In this document: positions 8,227-16,025 of the stretch, piece after piece
Numbering within the stretch: the first letter of the stretch is position 1
Layout: the number at the start of each line of letters is the position of its first letter
Assembly (NCBI GenBank): GCA_044224605.1
Contig: JBGAKC010000006.1
Location: 1-64,000, forward strand
Origin: UBA7672 sp044224605
Lineage (GTDB): Bacteria > Pseudomonadota > Alphaproteobacteria > Caulobacterales > Hyphomonadaceae
Reading direction: 5' to 3'
DNA: 64,000 nt
Translations under genes and position numbers: made by a program
The notes under the pieces: model-generated
The model's database searches: none
What the model saw: only the letters and a program-made list of their open reading frames with translations
What the model was told of the DNA's origin: nothing

Positions 8227-8979
8227 CTAGCGCGGCTGCGGCGAGCTGAGATTGATCGTGTAGGGAATGTACATTTCCATCTCGAGCGGACCGCTTGGAC
8301 GCGTACGCACGCGCCCTTCAAGACCCGTCAGCGAGATAACCGGCGCAGCGCCAGGCGTTCCGAAGATGGATTGCAGCAGACGCGTATCCTCTGCGATCTT
8401 TCGGAGAAGCTCCTCGCGATGCTTCTTAGGTTCGGCGACACCGATGTACTGCAAGTCGCCCGTCACCAGCTCCGTACGGCCGTTTGCCTCGATGCTGGCG
8501 ATAAACTTCTCCGCGCGAGATCTGACAGCCTCGAACGTGTCGTTCGGCCTTGTCGCAAACTTCAGCACGACCGGAATGACTGACCGGTCGCCCATGTTCT
8601 GAATCACTTCCCTCGCCGTGGTGGTTTCAAGCGCCGCTGAATCTCCCGGCGAGCCGACTTCCATGGTCACGGTCTTGTCGCGCGAGGCGCGGACACCAGC
8701 AGCCGCGAATGTGCGCTCCAGCTCCTGGTTACGTTCATTTTCCGCGCGCGTGCCGCTTTCGATGCTGACGGTGAAAATGACGTAGTCGGCCGGGATCGTG
8801 ACGGACACGAACGGCGGCTCACTGGCGCCGAAAGCGCTGACCGGCATGGCGTCGTCCACCGACTCCTGCGCCATCCGCTGGCCAGTCACGACGATCATGT
8901 CCTTGTCCTGCGCAAAAGCTGGCCATGCCTGCAACGTCAGCGCGCCGAACAACACCAGTCCCACCCACATTGTGCGCAT
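8227..8979 (-). CDS. Exported protein, SIMPL-like, paralog of the preceding gene
   Basis: 250 residues from ATG 8979 (AGGGGTG ribosome site); the signal peptide MRTMWVGLVLFGALTLQAWPAFAQ ends in a good AFA cleavage site. The mature protein shares its whole length with the neighbour at 7502-8203, including the family-specific AEPKKHR block and the MEMYIPY tail. It has about 25 extra residues after the signal (VVTGQRMAQESVDD). Probably a periplasmic pair that arose by tandem duplication. No known domain could be assigned with confidence. Confidence 0.8.
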   Translation of the reverse strand: MRTMWVGLVLFGALTLQAWPAFAQDKDMIVVTGQRMAQESVDDAMPVSAFGASEPPFVSVTIPADYVIFTVSIESGTRAENERNQELERTFAAAGVRASRDKTVTMEVGSPGDSAALETTTAREVIQNMGDRSVIPVVLKFATRPNDTFEAVRSRAEKFIASIEANGRTELVTGDLQYIGVAEPKKHREELLRKIAEDTRLLQSIFGTPGAAPVISLTGLEGRVRTRPSGPLEMEMYIPYTINLSSPQPR

Positions 8980-9058
8980 GAGCACCCCTGGAAAAGACAG
9001 ACCCCAATGCAAGCACGCGCCTGCATCGGGGCCAAGTCGTTTCTGCTTGTGCAGCGCG

Positions 9059-10339
9059 TCACCGCGAGCCGACCACCTCCGTGGCCTTCTCGGCGTCCAC
9101 GCCGCGGGCGTATTCGTTGTCCCGGTATTTCTTGAACTCGTTCCGGGCGATGGCGCGGCAGTGCACTTCGTCCGGTCCGTCCGCGAGGCGGAGGGTGCGG
9201 ATCGAGGCGTAGGATCGCGCGAGACCAAAGTCGCTGGTCACGCCGCCGCCGCCGTGCGCCTGGATGGCGTCGTCGATGATCTTGCAGGCGATGCGCGGGG
9301 CAGCAACCTTGATCATTGCGATCTCGTTGGCGGCAACCTTGTTGCCGACCGTGTCCATCATGTAGGCGGCTTTCAGCGTCAGCAGGCGGCACATCTCGAT
9401 GTCCGTGCGGGCTTCGCCGATGCGTTGTTCCCATACTGACTGTTCGGCGACCTTCTTGCCGAACGCCGTGCGCGAGAGGAGGCGCTTGCACATCTTCTCG
9501 AGCGCCACTTCCGCCGCGCCGATCGTGCGCATGCAGTGGTGGATGCGGCCCGGCCCGAGGCGGCCCTGGGCGATCTCGAACCCGCGGCCTTCGCCGAGGA
9601 TCATGTTCTCGATCGGAACCTTGACGTTCTCGAGCAGGACTTCCGCGTGGCCGTGCGGGGCGTCGTCATAACCGAACACGGGAAGCATGCGCAGGACCTT
9701 GATTCCGGGCGTGTCGAGCGGAACGATGATCTGCGACTGCTGCTGATGCTTGGGCGCGTTGAAGTCGGTCTTGCCCATCACGATGGCGACCTTGCAGTGG
9801 CTGTCGCCAACGCCCGACGACCACCATTTGCGGCCGTTGATCAGGTAGTGGTCGCCCTTGTTCTCGATGCGCGTCTCGATGTTCGTTGCATCCGACGAGG
9901 CAACCTGCGGCTCGGTCATGAGGAAGGCCGAACGAATCTCGCCGTTCATCAGCGGCTTCAGCCATTTCTGCTTTTGCGCCTTGGTGCCATAGCGGTGGAA
10001 CACTTCCATGTTCCCCGTGTCCGGCGCCGAACAGTTGAAGACTTCCGATGCGAAGCTCACGCGGCCCATCAGTTCGGAGAGCGGAGCGTACTCCATGTTG
10101 GTGAGGCCGGCGCCGTGGAATTCGTCATCATCATGCTCGCTCGGCGGCATGAACAGGTTCCAGAGGCCTTCCTTCTTCGCAATCTCTTTCAGGTCGTGGA
10201 CGATCTGCGGCGTGACCCAGCGGTCGCCTGCAGCGTGCTGCTTCTCGAACGTCTCGACGTTCGGATAGATGTGCTTGTCCATGAACGCCGAGACGCGGCG
10301 GATGTAGTCCTTGGTTTTTGCGCTGTATTCGAAATTCAT
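9059..10339 (-). CDS. Acyl-CoA dehydrogenase, ACAD10/11-like
   Basis: 426 residues from the ATG at 10339. It covers the three acyl-CoA dehydrogenase domains: N-terminal helical (1-125), middle beta-barrel with FLMTEPQVASSDATN (FAD/substrate contact) and IKVLRMLPVFGYDDAPHG, and C-terminal helical with RTAFGKKVAEQSVWE. The late motif DGPDEVHCRAIAR near residue 395 is typical of the ACAD10/ACAD11 and FadE2-like group, which oxidises atypical or branched acyl-CoAs. It passes electrons to ETF. It stands alone, with no beta-oxidation operon around it. Confidence 0.9.
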   Translation of the reverse strand: MNFEYSAKTKDYIRRVSAFMDKHIYPNVETFEKQHAAGDRWVTPQIVHDLKEIAKKEGLWNLFMPPSEHDDDEFHGAGLTNMEYAPLSELMGRVSFASEVFNCSAPDTGNMEVFHRYGTKAQKQKWLKPLMNGEIRSAFLMTEPQVASSDATNIETRIENKGDHYLINGRKWWSSGVGDSHCKVAIVMGKTDFNAPKHQQQSQIIVPLDTPGIKVLRMLPVFGYDDAPHGHAEVLLENVKVPIENMILGEGRGFEIAQGRLGPGRIHHCMRTIGAAEVALEKMCKRLLSRTAFGKKVAEQSVWEQRIGEARTDIEMCRLLTLKAAYMMDTVGNKVAANEIAMIKVAAPRIACKIIDDAIQAHGGGGVTSDFGLARSYASIRTLRLADGPDEVHCRAIARNEFKKYRDNEYARGVDAEKATEVVGSR

Positions 10340-10521
10340 GGTCGGGGCTCCAATTTCCGGGCCGCAAGGTTCAGCGCCGTGCGCCGGTGCGAGCCCCTGC
10401 CCGTCGGTCACACAGCCATGCGGTTTTCACCTTCTGGTGCTGCGTGGGTATCGCTGCCGCAAAGGCAACGCAATGGGGCGGATGCCCGCATTTCGTGCGG
10501 GACGCGTCCGTTCAGCAAAAG

Positions 10522-11085
10522 TCAGTATCCGCCAAGGGGCATGGCAGGCACGGAACGCTCCGCCAGCGTGGCAAGGTCACGCCACCAGTAGCCGACCAGC
10601 GGCACAATCTGTCCGCCAACGCTATCGACCTTGCGGCCGGCATGCTCGCCCTTGAGAGCTTCGTAGAAATCCCGGGCGCCGCCATTGTCACGCAGGACCC
10701 AGAGACCGCCCGAGAACATGCCTCGACGGATGCAGTGATCGGCCGCCGCTTTCATCAGAACGCGCCCCACGCCACCGCCCCGGTTTTCCTTCAGCACGTA
10801 GACCATGCTGATCTCGGCTTCCCACGGCGCGAACGCTTCGCGAGATGAGCCGACCATCACGAAACCGATGACCTCACGGCCGGCGCAGGCGACATAGACC
10901 TGCTCGTCGAGATCCTCCGCCCGACGATCGAGATTGGCGCGCCAGCGAGCGAGCAGACGCTTTTCGGAAAGCGCGTCGAGATAGGCGCTGTCCAGAAGCC
11001 CGCGATAGGCTTCCTTCCAGGTGCGCTCGTGGACGCGGGCGATGCCGGCAGCGTCCGTGCGGCGGGCCATGCGTATGTGGATCAT
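10522..11085 (-). CDS. GNAT-family N-acetyltransferase
   Basis: 187 residues from the ATG at 11085, which has a strong GGAAGGAGG ribosome site. The acetyl-CoA loop reads VYVLKENRGGGVGRVLMKAA near residue 115, the Q/RxxGxG/A motif of GNAT enzymes. The following helix and strand (GGLWVLRDNGGARDFYEALKG) are the typical motif B. The N-terminus (IRMARRTDAAGIARVHERTW) is the usual first strand and helix. Substrate unknown: small molecules and protein N-termini are both possible. Confidence 0.88.
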   Translation of the reverse strand: MIHIRMARRTDAAGIARVHERTWKEAYRGLLDSAYLDALSEKRLLARWRANLDRRAEDLDEQVYVACAGREVIGFVMVGSSREAFAPWEAEISMVYVLKENRGGGVGRVLMKAAADHCIRRGMFSGGLWVLRDNGGARDFYEALKGEHAGRKVDSVGGQIVPLVGYWWRDLATLAERSVPAMPLGGY

Positions 11086-11234
11086 CCCACGCCTCCTTCC
11101 GACTCGCTCAGATTGATGTGGGGAGGCGCATCGCGCAAGGCCATGAAAGTTCGACATGCAGCAAGTGCGGCGGTATGTGGCGGCGCGGGTTCACAGTCGT
11201 TCCCGTTTTGATTCGGTTCTGGCTGCCACACCCG

Positions 11235-11999
11235 ATGTCTTCCGCAATCGTTGGCATCATTCTTGTCGCCACGCTCGTAACGGCGGCGATTTCCGGCGTG
11301 TTCGGGATGGCCGGCGGGCTGATCCTGATGGGCGTGCTGGCGTCCTTCACGCCCGTGGCGACGGCCATGGTGCTGCATGGATCAATCCAGATTGTTTCGA
11401 ATTTCTCGCGCGCGGCATTGCTGTGGAAGCACATTTCATGGGCGATTATCGGCCGCTATGCGCTTGGGATAGGCGGCGCACTTCTGGTAATTGCGCTGAC
11501 TTCGTGGCGGCCGACGCAGCCGGTGGTGTTCATCACGCTGGGCCTCACCGCGATGCTGGTGTGGATCCCGAAGCAGTGGGTGGAGATCAATGTCGAGAGA
11601 CGCTTCCAGGCCGAACTCTGCGGCTTTCTCGTCCAGACGCTGAATACGTTGTCGGGCGTGGCGGGGCCGCTGCTCGACCTGTTCTTCGTGAAGACGCTGC
11701 TCACCCGGCAGACCGTGGTCGCCACCAAGGCGGCGACGCAGGTGCTGGCGCATGCAGTGAAGATCGCCTTCTGGGGCTTTCCGTTGCTTGATGTGCTAGC
11801 CAATCCGGAAACCGCCGCTGAAGCCAATTTCCCACCGATGTGGATGTTCGTCGCAATCGTTCCGTTGTCGCTGCTGGGCACCTGGGCCGGCGGCAAGGTG
11901 CTCGACCGGATGACGGACGTCAGCTTCCGCGAATGGACCAAGTGGATCGTGACGGCAACCGGGATCGTCTATCTCGCGCGCGGGCTTTGGCTGAGCTGA
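11235..11999 (+). CDS. TauE/SafE-family permease
   Basis: 254 residues, mostly hydrophobic, with about eight predicted transmembrane helices. The first helix pair holds the family signature AAISGVFGMAGGLILMG, and the second half repeats the fold (LCGFLVQTLNTLSGVAGPLLDLFF). TauE/SafE proteins export sulfite, sulfoacetate or related organic anions, but most members are uncharacterised. I chose ATG 11235 because it begins just before the first helix; a longer upstream frame has no membrane-protein character. It converges with the lipoprotein gene, whose stop is three bases away. Confidence 0.82.
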   Translation: MSSAIVGIILVATLVTAAISGVFGMAGGLILMGVLASFTPVATAMVLHGSIQIVSNFSRAALLWKHISWAIIGRYALGIGGALLVIALTSWRPTQPVVFITLGLTAMLVWIPKQWVEINVERRFQAELCGFLVQTLNTLSGVAGPLLDLFFVKTLLTRQTVVATKAATQVLAHAVKIAFWGFPLLDVLANPETAAEANFPPMWMFVAIVPLSLLGTWAGGKVLDRMTDVSFREWTKWIVTATGIVYLARGLWLS

Positions 12000-12002
12000 G
12001 CC

Positions 12003-12518
12003 CTACTCCACCGAACAGAAGAGATCATCCTTCGTCGCCTTGCGGCCAGCCTCGCATCCTGCGGAGGTGAAGGGATCCATCGCGGCGGAGAGCCAGTCGC
12101 TGCGCCGCTGGATTTCCTCTATCGGCATTTTGTCTGTCGGCGGCTCCAGCGTCCACGCCGGCCAGTCCTTCAGGGTGCAGGCGTCGCCCGTGACGAGTCC
12201 CTGCCTGCAAACCTGGTTGCGTAGTTCGATCAGGCGCGCGGCGGCGGACTTGAGCGCGTGATCTGCGCGGAACATGTCGCTCTCGTCAACGCCAGCGGTC
12301 GGCACATTCGCTTCGCGCGCGCCATCCAGCGCCTTGTCGATGATGACGCCCCAGCGTTCCGCGCCGGTCATCACCACGAACGGATCGAGCGGCTCGCCGG
12401 GCGGCGCAGCTGGCTGTGCGGACTTCTCGGCCTGCTGCGGCTGAGCTGCAGTCGTTTGCGGGCTGCATGCTCCGAGAGCCGAGACACACAGGCAGGCGAA
12501 GGCAAGCCTTGCGACCAT
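12003..12518 (-). CDS. Hypothetical lipoprotein
   Basis: 171 residues with a lipoprotein signal: hydrophobic stretch then lipobox LGAC at residues 15-18. A low-complexity Pro/Ala/Gln linker (20-42) leads into an acidic, mostly helical domain containing four cysteines (Cys 104, 113, 154 and 168), which may form disulfides in the periplasm. No family recognised. The next gene upstream on this strand is the receiver-like protein 83 bases away. Confidence 0.75.
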   Translation of the reverse strand: MVARLAFACLCVSALGACSPQTTAAQPQQAEKSAQPAAPPGEPLDPFVVMTGAERWGVIIDKALDGAREANVPTAGVDESDMFRADHALKSAAARLIELRNQVCRQGLVTGDACTLKDWPAWTLEPPTDKMPIEEIQRRSDWLSAAMDPFTSAGCEAGRKATKDDLFCSVE

Positions 12519-12601
12519 GGCGCAACTCCAGTCTACAACTTCAGACTAGCAGGTTCAGCTGCAAGTGTACGCGGTGATTGTCAGACGACCTGCAGTAACG
12601 G

Positions 12602-13108
12602 CTATTTGCCGACCTCATCAATGATATCGGGCGTCCGCCGTTCGGCGGATGACGACGTTTCCCGGTCGATGCGGCGCTCGGGACCGAAATAGTCAGGTCG
12701 ATCGATCCACGGGCGCGTGGTGGTGCGGGCGGCAGTGATCTTCTTCAGAAGCACCTCACCGGATGCCGGGAACAGCACGTATTCGTGCGCGCCGCCGTCG
12801 ATGACGGCGTTGATCGTCACCAAGTCGCGAGAAGGCGACAGCACGACGATCGGAATCTGCGGATGCGGGCTCTTTTCGGAGCGGCGGATATACATCAGCG
12901 TTTCGAGGCCCGGATCATTCGGCGTCGGCCCATCGACATAGACCACTACGCAATGCGGCTCGGCCGTGGCGAAGCCCTCGTGCAGCTGCAGCGTATCTGT
13001 CGCCAGAGCAATGGTGCGAACGCCCATACCGCGCAGCGCCATTCGCACAGTGCGCGCAACGCCTGGCAAATGCGAGCTCACGAGGACGCTGACATCCGCT
13101 GGCTTCAT
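12602..13108 (-). CDS. Degenerate CheY-like receiver protein with FGPERR tail
   Basis: 168 residues. Residues 6-128 follow the receiver (REC) fold. The strand-3 end VVVYVDGPTP keeps the phospho-acceptor Asp (D59) and the Pro four residues later, and Ser91 stands at the Thr/Ser switch position. However, the acidic pair that binds magnesium is replaced by Ser11-Ser12, and the invariant Lys is Phe113 (FP instead of KP). The C-terminal extension holds PDYFGPERR (139-146), a tail I associate with alphaproteobacterial stand-alone receivers. Phosphorylation therefore looks impaired. No histidine kinase is nearby. A strong palindrome lies 28 bases upstream. Confidence 0.75.
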   Translation of the reverse strand: MKPADVSVLVSSHLPGVARTVRMALRGMGVRTIALATDTLQLHEGFATAEPHCVVVYVDGPTPNDPGLETLMYIRRSEKSPHPQIPIVVLSPSRDLVTINAVIDGGAHEYVLFPASGEVLLKKITAARTTTRPWIDRPDYFGPERRIDRETSSSAERRTPDIIDEVGK

Positions 13109-13135
13109 GACAGTGCCCCTACCTAAAACGGGTAT

Positions 13136-13158
13136 TTACGTTAAGGCCGTTAACGTAA
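13136..13158. promoter_or_regulatory. Palindrome upstream of the receiver-like gene
   Basis: TTACGTTAA and TTAACGTAA (perfect nine-base arms, five-base spacer GGCCG) lie 28-50 bases upstream of the receiver-like start, at operator distance. The TTAA halves recall CtrA sites, but the spacing is five instead of the usual seven bases, so the binding protein is unknown. Confidence 0.5.
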
Positions 13159-13186
13159 CCCTACAGGCCGGTAACACATGATGGCT

Positions 13187-14932
13187 TCAATAGAGCTGAT
13201 GCGCTGCAAGACGGGCATAAGCGCCTGCCTTGGCCATCAACTCGTCGTGAGTGCCCGCCTCCAAGATCCGGCCGGCTTCCACCACGAAGATGCGGTCCGC
13301 GCGGCGAACGGTGGCGAGGCGATGCGCGATCACGATGATCGTCCGTTGGCCTGCTAGTTCAGCCAACGCCGTCTGGACGCGTGACTCACTTTCGGAGTCG
13401 AGCGCGCTGGTGGCTTCGTCGAGCAGCAGGACAGGTGCGTCGGACAACAGCGCGCGCGCGAGTGCGATGCGCTGGCGCTGGCCGCCGGAGAGATTGCGGC
13501 CGCCTTCGCCGGCCGGAGCGTTCCATCCGCCCGGCAGGCGGTCGATGAAATCGCACGCGGCCGCGCGGGCTGCGGCCTGGACCTGCTCTTCTGTCGCCCC
13601 GGATCGGCCAAGCGCGATGTTTTCGCGGATGCTGGCGTCGAACAGGAAGGCGTCCTGCGAGACCAGCGCGAGGTTGCGCCGAAGCGTGGCGAGTTGGATG
13701 TCGCGTACGTCATGACCGTCGACCTTCACCTCGCCCTGCCCGGCTTCATAAAGTCGGAACAGCAGGTTGAAGACCGTGGACTTGCCGGCGCCCGACGGGC
13801 CGACCATCGCGATGGTCTCCCCTGGCAACGCCGAGAACGTCAGCCCGTTCAGCGCGGCGCTGGCGCCGGGATAGGCGAAGCCAACGTCCATGAACTCCAC
13901 TTCGCCGCGGGCGCGGCCAAGCGCGACTGCGCCTGGTTTGTCCTGGATGGAGGGTTTCTCGTCGATCACCGCATATACGCGCGCCGCAGCCGCCAGCCCT
14001 TCGTTGACGACGCCATTAAGTGTGCCGAGGGCTCGGATTTCCGGGGAGGCGACGCCGATCGCGACGATGATGCCAAGCAACTCGCCGACCGTGATCTCGC
14101 CCGACATCGCACGCCATCCGGCGAACATGAAGAGGCCGGCCAGCGCCACGCCGCCAACGATCTCGAGGAAGGGATCAACCAGCGCCTTGGACCGCAGCAC
14201 CTTCATGTAGAGGCGCGCCCGTTCCCTGAAGGCGGAATGCGCCCGGCCCTTCTGATAGCTCTCGAGCTGGAAGGCCTTCACCGTTCGCGAGCCCTGAAAG
14301 GCTTCGTTGAGAATGGACGTCAGTGCGCCTGCCTGCTCCTGCGCCCGGAGCGACGACTTGCGGACTTTGTTGCCGAGCTGGATCACCGGGTAGAAGGCGA
14401 GCGGATAGACGATCAACAGGAACAGGGTGAGCAGCCAGTCAGTCATGAACATGAAGACGATCGCAGCGCCAACCGTGAGCGTGGACTTGGCAAGGTTGGT
14501 GGCGACGCGGAGCGCCGCTTCGCGGATCAGCACCATGTCGTTGGCAAATTGCGAGACGTACTCGCCCGAATTCTTGGCCTGCAGGCGGGCGAAGTCGCCG
14601 TCGATCAGCTTGCCGAACAACGCTTCCTGAAGTTTCACCACCGCATTCTGGACGCCACGGTTGTTCGCTTGCGTCTGCCAGTAGAGCGCCGGCGCCCGAA
14701 GCGCGACGAGCGCGACAATCACGATCGGCGCCGTGTTGAAGATGCGGTTGTCGCCGTCGGAGAGCCAGTCGGTCGCCAGCGAAGTGATCTTCGAATAGCC
14801 CCACGCGCACGCGGCCGTCAGCGCGGCGAAGAACGCGCCAAGCAGAAACCACTTCCATTGTGGAAGCAGCCAGTCGCGGATGAAGCGCGATGAGAGGCGG
14901 TCCTTCGCAGGCGCGCCGGCGGCGTCAGGCAT
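13187..14932 (-). CDS. MsbA-like ABC exporter (permease-ATPase fusion)
   Basis: 581 residues. Residues 20-300 hold the six-helix exporter domain and 345-575 the ATPase: Walker A GPSGAGKST (378-386), Q-loop SQDAFLF, signature LSGGQRQR (481-488), Walker B VLLLDEATSALD (501-512) and the H-loop IAHRLATVRR. Its position, overlapping by eight bases a DUF4170 gene in a lipid A gene block, points to lipid A-core or phospholipid flipping at the inner membrane (MsbA role), acting as a homodimer. The function is by context and family; other half-transporter roles are possible. Confidence 0.85.
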   Translation of the reverse strand: MPDAAGAPAKDRLSSRFIRDWLLPQWKWFLLGAFFAALTAACAWGYSKITSLATDWLSDGDNRIFNTAPIVIVALVALRAPALYWQTQANNRGVQNAVVKLQEALFGKLIDGDFARLQAKNSGEYVSQFANDMVLIREAALRVATNLAKSTLTVGAAIVFMFMTDWLLTLFLLIVYPLAFYPVIQLGNKVRKSSLRAQEQAGALTSILNEAFQGSRTVKAFQLESYQKGRAHSAFRERARLYMKVLRSKALVDPFLEIVGGVALAGLFMFAGWRAMSGEITVGELLGIIVAIGVASPEIRALGTLNGVVNEGLAAAARVYAVIDEKPSIQDKPGAVALGRARGEVEFMDVGFAYPGASAALNGLTFSALPGETIAMVGPSGAGKSTVFNLLFRLYEAGQGEVKVDGHDVRDIQLATLRRNLALVSQDAFLFDASIRENIALGRSGATEEQVQAAARAAACDFIDRLPGGWNAPAGEGGRNLSGGQRQRIALARALLSDAPVLLLDEATSALDSESESRVQTALAELAGQRTIIVIAHRLATVRRADRIFVVEAGRILEAGTHDELMAKAGAYARLAAHQLY

Positions 14933-15176
14933 CGTGGTGCTTGCCGGTTTCCGGATCGAGCAGCCGGTGGGCGTGCAGGATGAAATAGCGCATCTGGGCG
15001 TTATCGACCGTGCGCTGGGCGGCCGATTTCCAGGCGTCGTAGGCGGCCCTGTAGTTCGGGAAGGCGCCGACGAAGTCGATCTCTTTCAGGTTTGCGAACT
15101 CAAACCTGCCGACCTGCTTCAGCTCCCCCCCGATCACGAGGTGCAGTAGCTGCTTATCAGGCGTGGACGACGTCAT
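14925..15176 (-). CDS. DUF4170 family protein
   Basis: 83 residues from ATG 15176, preceded by an AGGAG ribosome site; a TTG six codons earlier is a less likely start. The family hallmarks are LLHLVIGGEL at the N-terminus, a central VGAFPNYRAAYDAWKSAAQRTVDNAQMRYF and HAHRLLDP near the end. In alphaproteobacteria DUF4170 genes sit almost always in the lipid A cluster between an inositol-phosphatase-like gene and msbA or DUF374, as here. Biochemical role unknown. It overlaps msbA by eight bases. Confidence 0.88.
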   Translation of the reverse strand: MTSSTPDKQLLHLVIGGELKQVGRFEFANLKEIDFVGAFPNYRAAYDAWKSAAQRTVDNAQMRYFILHAHRLLDPETGKHHDA

Positions 15177-15194
15177 TTCTGGCTCCTGCCTCAA

Positions 15195-16025
15195 TCAGGC
15201 GGCGGGGCGGTTGTGCAGCTTTTCCATTATCAGCGGGTGAAGAGCCGCGCCAGCGGCGACAACGCCCGCGTGGATCACAGAAGGCTGGTTGAAAACAAGG
15301 GGATCGCCGTTCCGGTTCGTGGCGACTCCGCCGGCCTCGCGCACGAGGAGAACAGCGGCGGCAAGGTCCCAGTCATTCTTGGGGTTCAACGCGACCATGG
15401 CGTCCCACCTGCCTGCCGCCACCAGCGCCAGACGCCAGGCAACCGCATTCGGCATGGGCCGGATCAGTTGCACGCCAGCCCAGTGCTCCAGCAAATCTTC
15501 GCGCGCAAAGACCTCCGGCTGCCCCACCATCCGGCAACCGATCTGTGCGCAAGGGCTGACGCGGATCGGACGATCATTCAGAAACGCCCCGCCATGCTGT
15601 CGCGCATGCAGCAGCTCGTCGAAATTGGGGTTGTAGACGACGCCGGCGACAGGCTTCCCGCCATCCAGCCGGGCGATCGCCACACAGAATCCGGTATCAC
15701 CCTTCACGAACGCCTTGGTGCCGTCGATCGGATCGACAACCCACACACGCTCTTGCGCCCTGTCGGCCGGATTGTCCTTCGTTTCTTCCGACAGCCAGCC
15801 ATATTCCGGTCGCGCGCCACGCAGGCGCTTCGCGATCAGGTCGTTCACGGCGAGATCGGCATCGGTGACGGGATTGCCGGGCGACTTGTCCCAGGCCTTC
15901 GCGCCCTTGCGCATCATGTCGAGCGCGAGCTGTCCGGCCTCGCGCGCAACGTCCTTCAGAAGCGCGAGATCCTGCAGCAGCGCCAGGTCGGCTTCGAGAT
16001 CACCGGCCGGCAAGGGCCATCCCAT
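15195..16025 (-). CDS. CysQ/inositol-monophosphatase family phosphatase
   Basis: 276 residues of the lithium-sensitive phosphatase superfamily. The metal sites are visible as GWLSEET (Glu, near residue 78), VVDPIDGTKAF (Asp-Pro-Ile-Asp-Gly-Thr, near 97) and NDWDLAAAVLLVREAGG near 215. Candidate substrates are 3'(2'),5'-bisphosphate nucleotides (CysQ role) or inositol monophosphates. Conserved linkage to the lipid A genes in alphaproteobacteria is known but not explained. The start overlaps the end of pmbA by 26 bases, consistent with one operon. Confidence 0.85.
   Translation of the reverse strand: MGWPLPAGDLEADLALLQDLALLKDVAREAGQLALDMMRKGAKAWDKSPGNPVTDADLAVNDLIAKRLRGARPEYGWLSEETKDNPADRAQERVWVVDPIDGTKAFVKGDTGFCVAIARLDGGKPVAGVVYNPNFDELLHARQHGGAFLNDRPIRVSPCAQIGCRMVGQPEVFAREDLLEHWAGVQLIRPMPNAVAWRLALVAAGRWDAMVALNPKNDWDLAAAVLLVREAGGVATNRNGDPLVFNQPSVIHAGVVAAGAALHPLIMEKLHNRPAA

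Noticed and set aside
10340..10521. Possible extended N-terminus of the acyl-CoA dehydrogenase
   Set aside because: The upstream 24 codons (MTDGQGLAPAHGAEP...) do not belong to the family; the ATG at 10339 begins the conserved MNFEYSAKTKDY start.
13136..13158. CtrA binding site at the receiver-like promoter
   Set aside because: The TTAA halves are five, not seven, bases apart, so I list it only as an unidentified palindrome.
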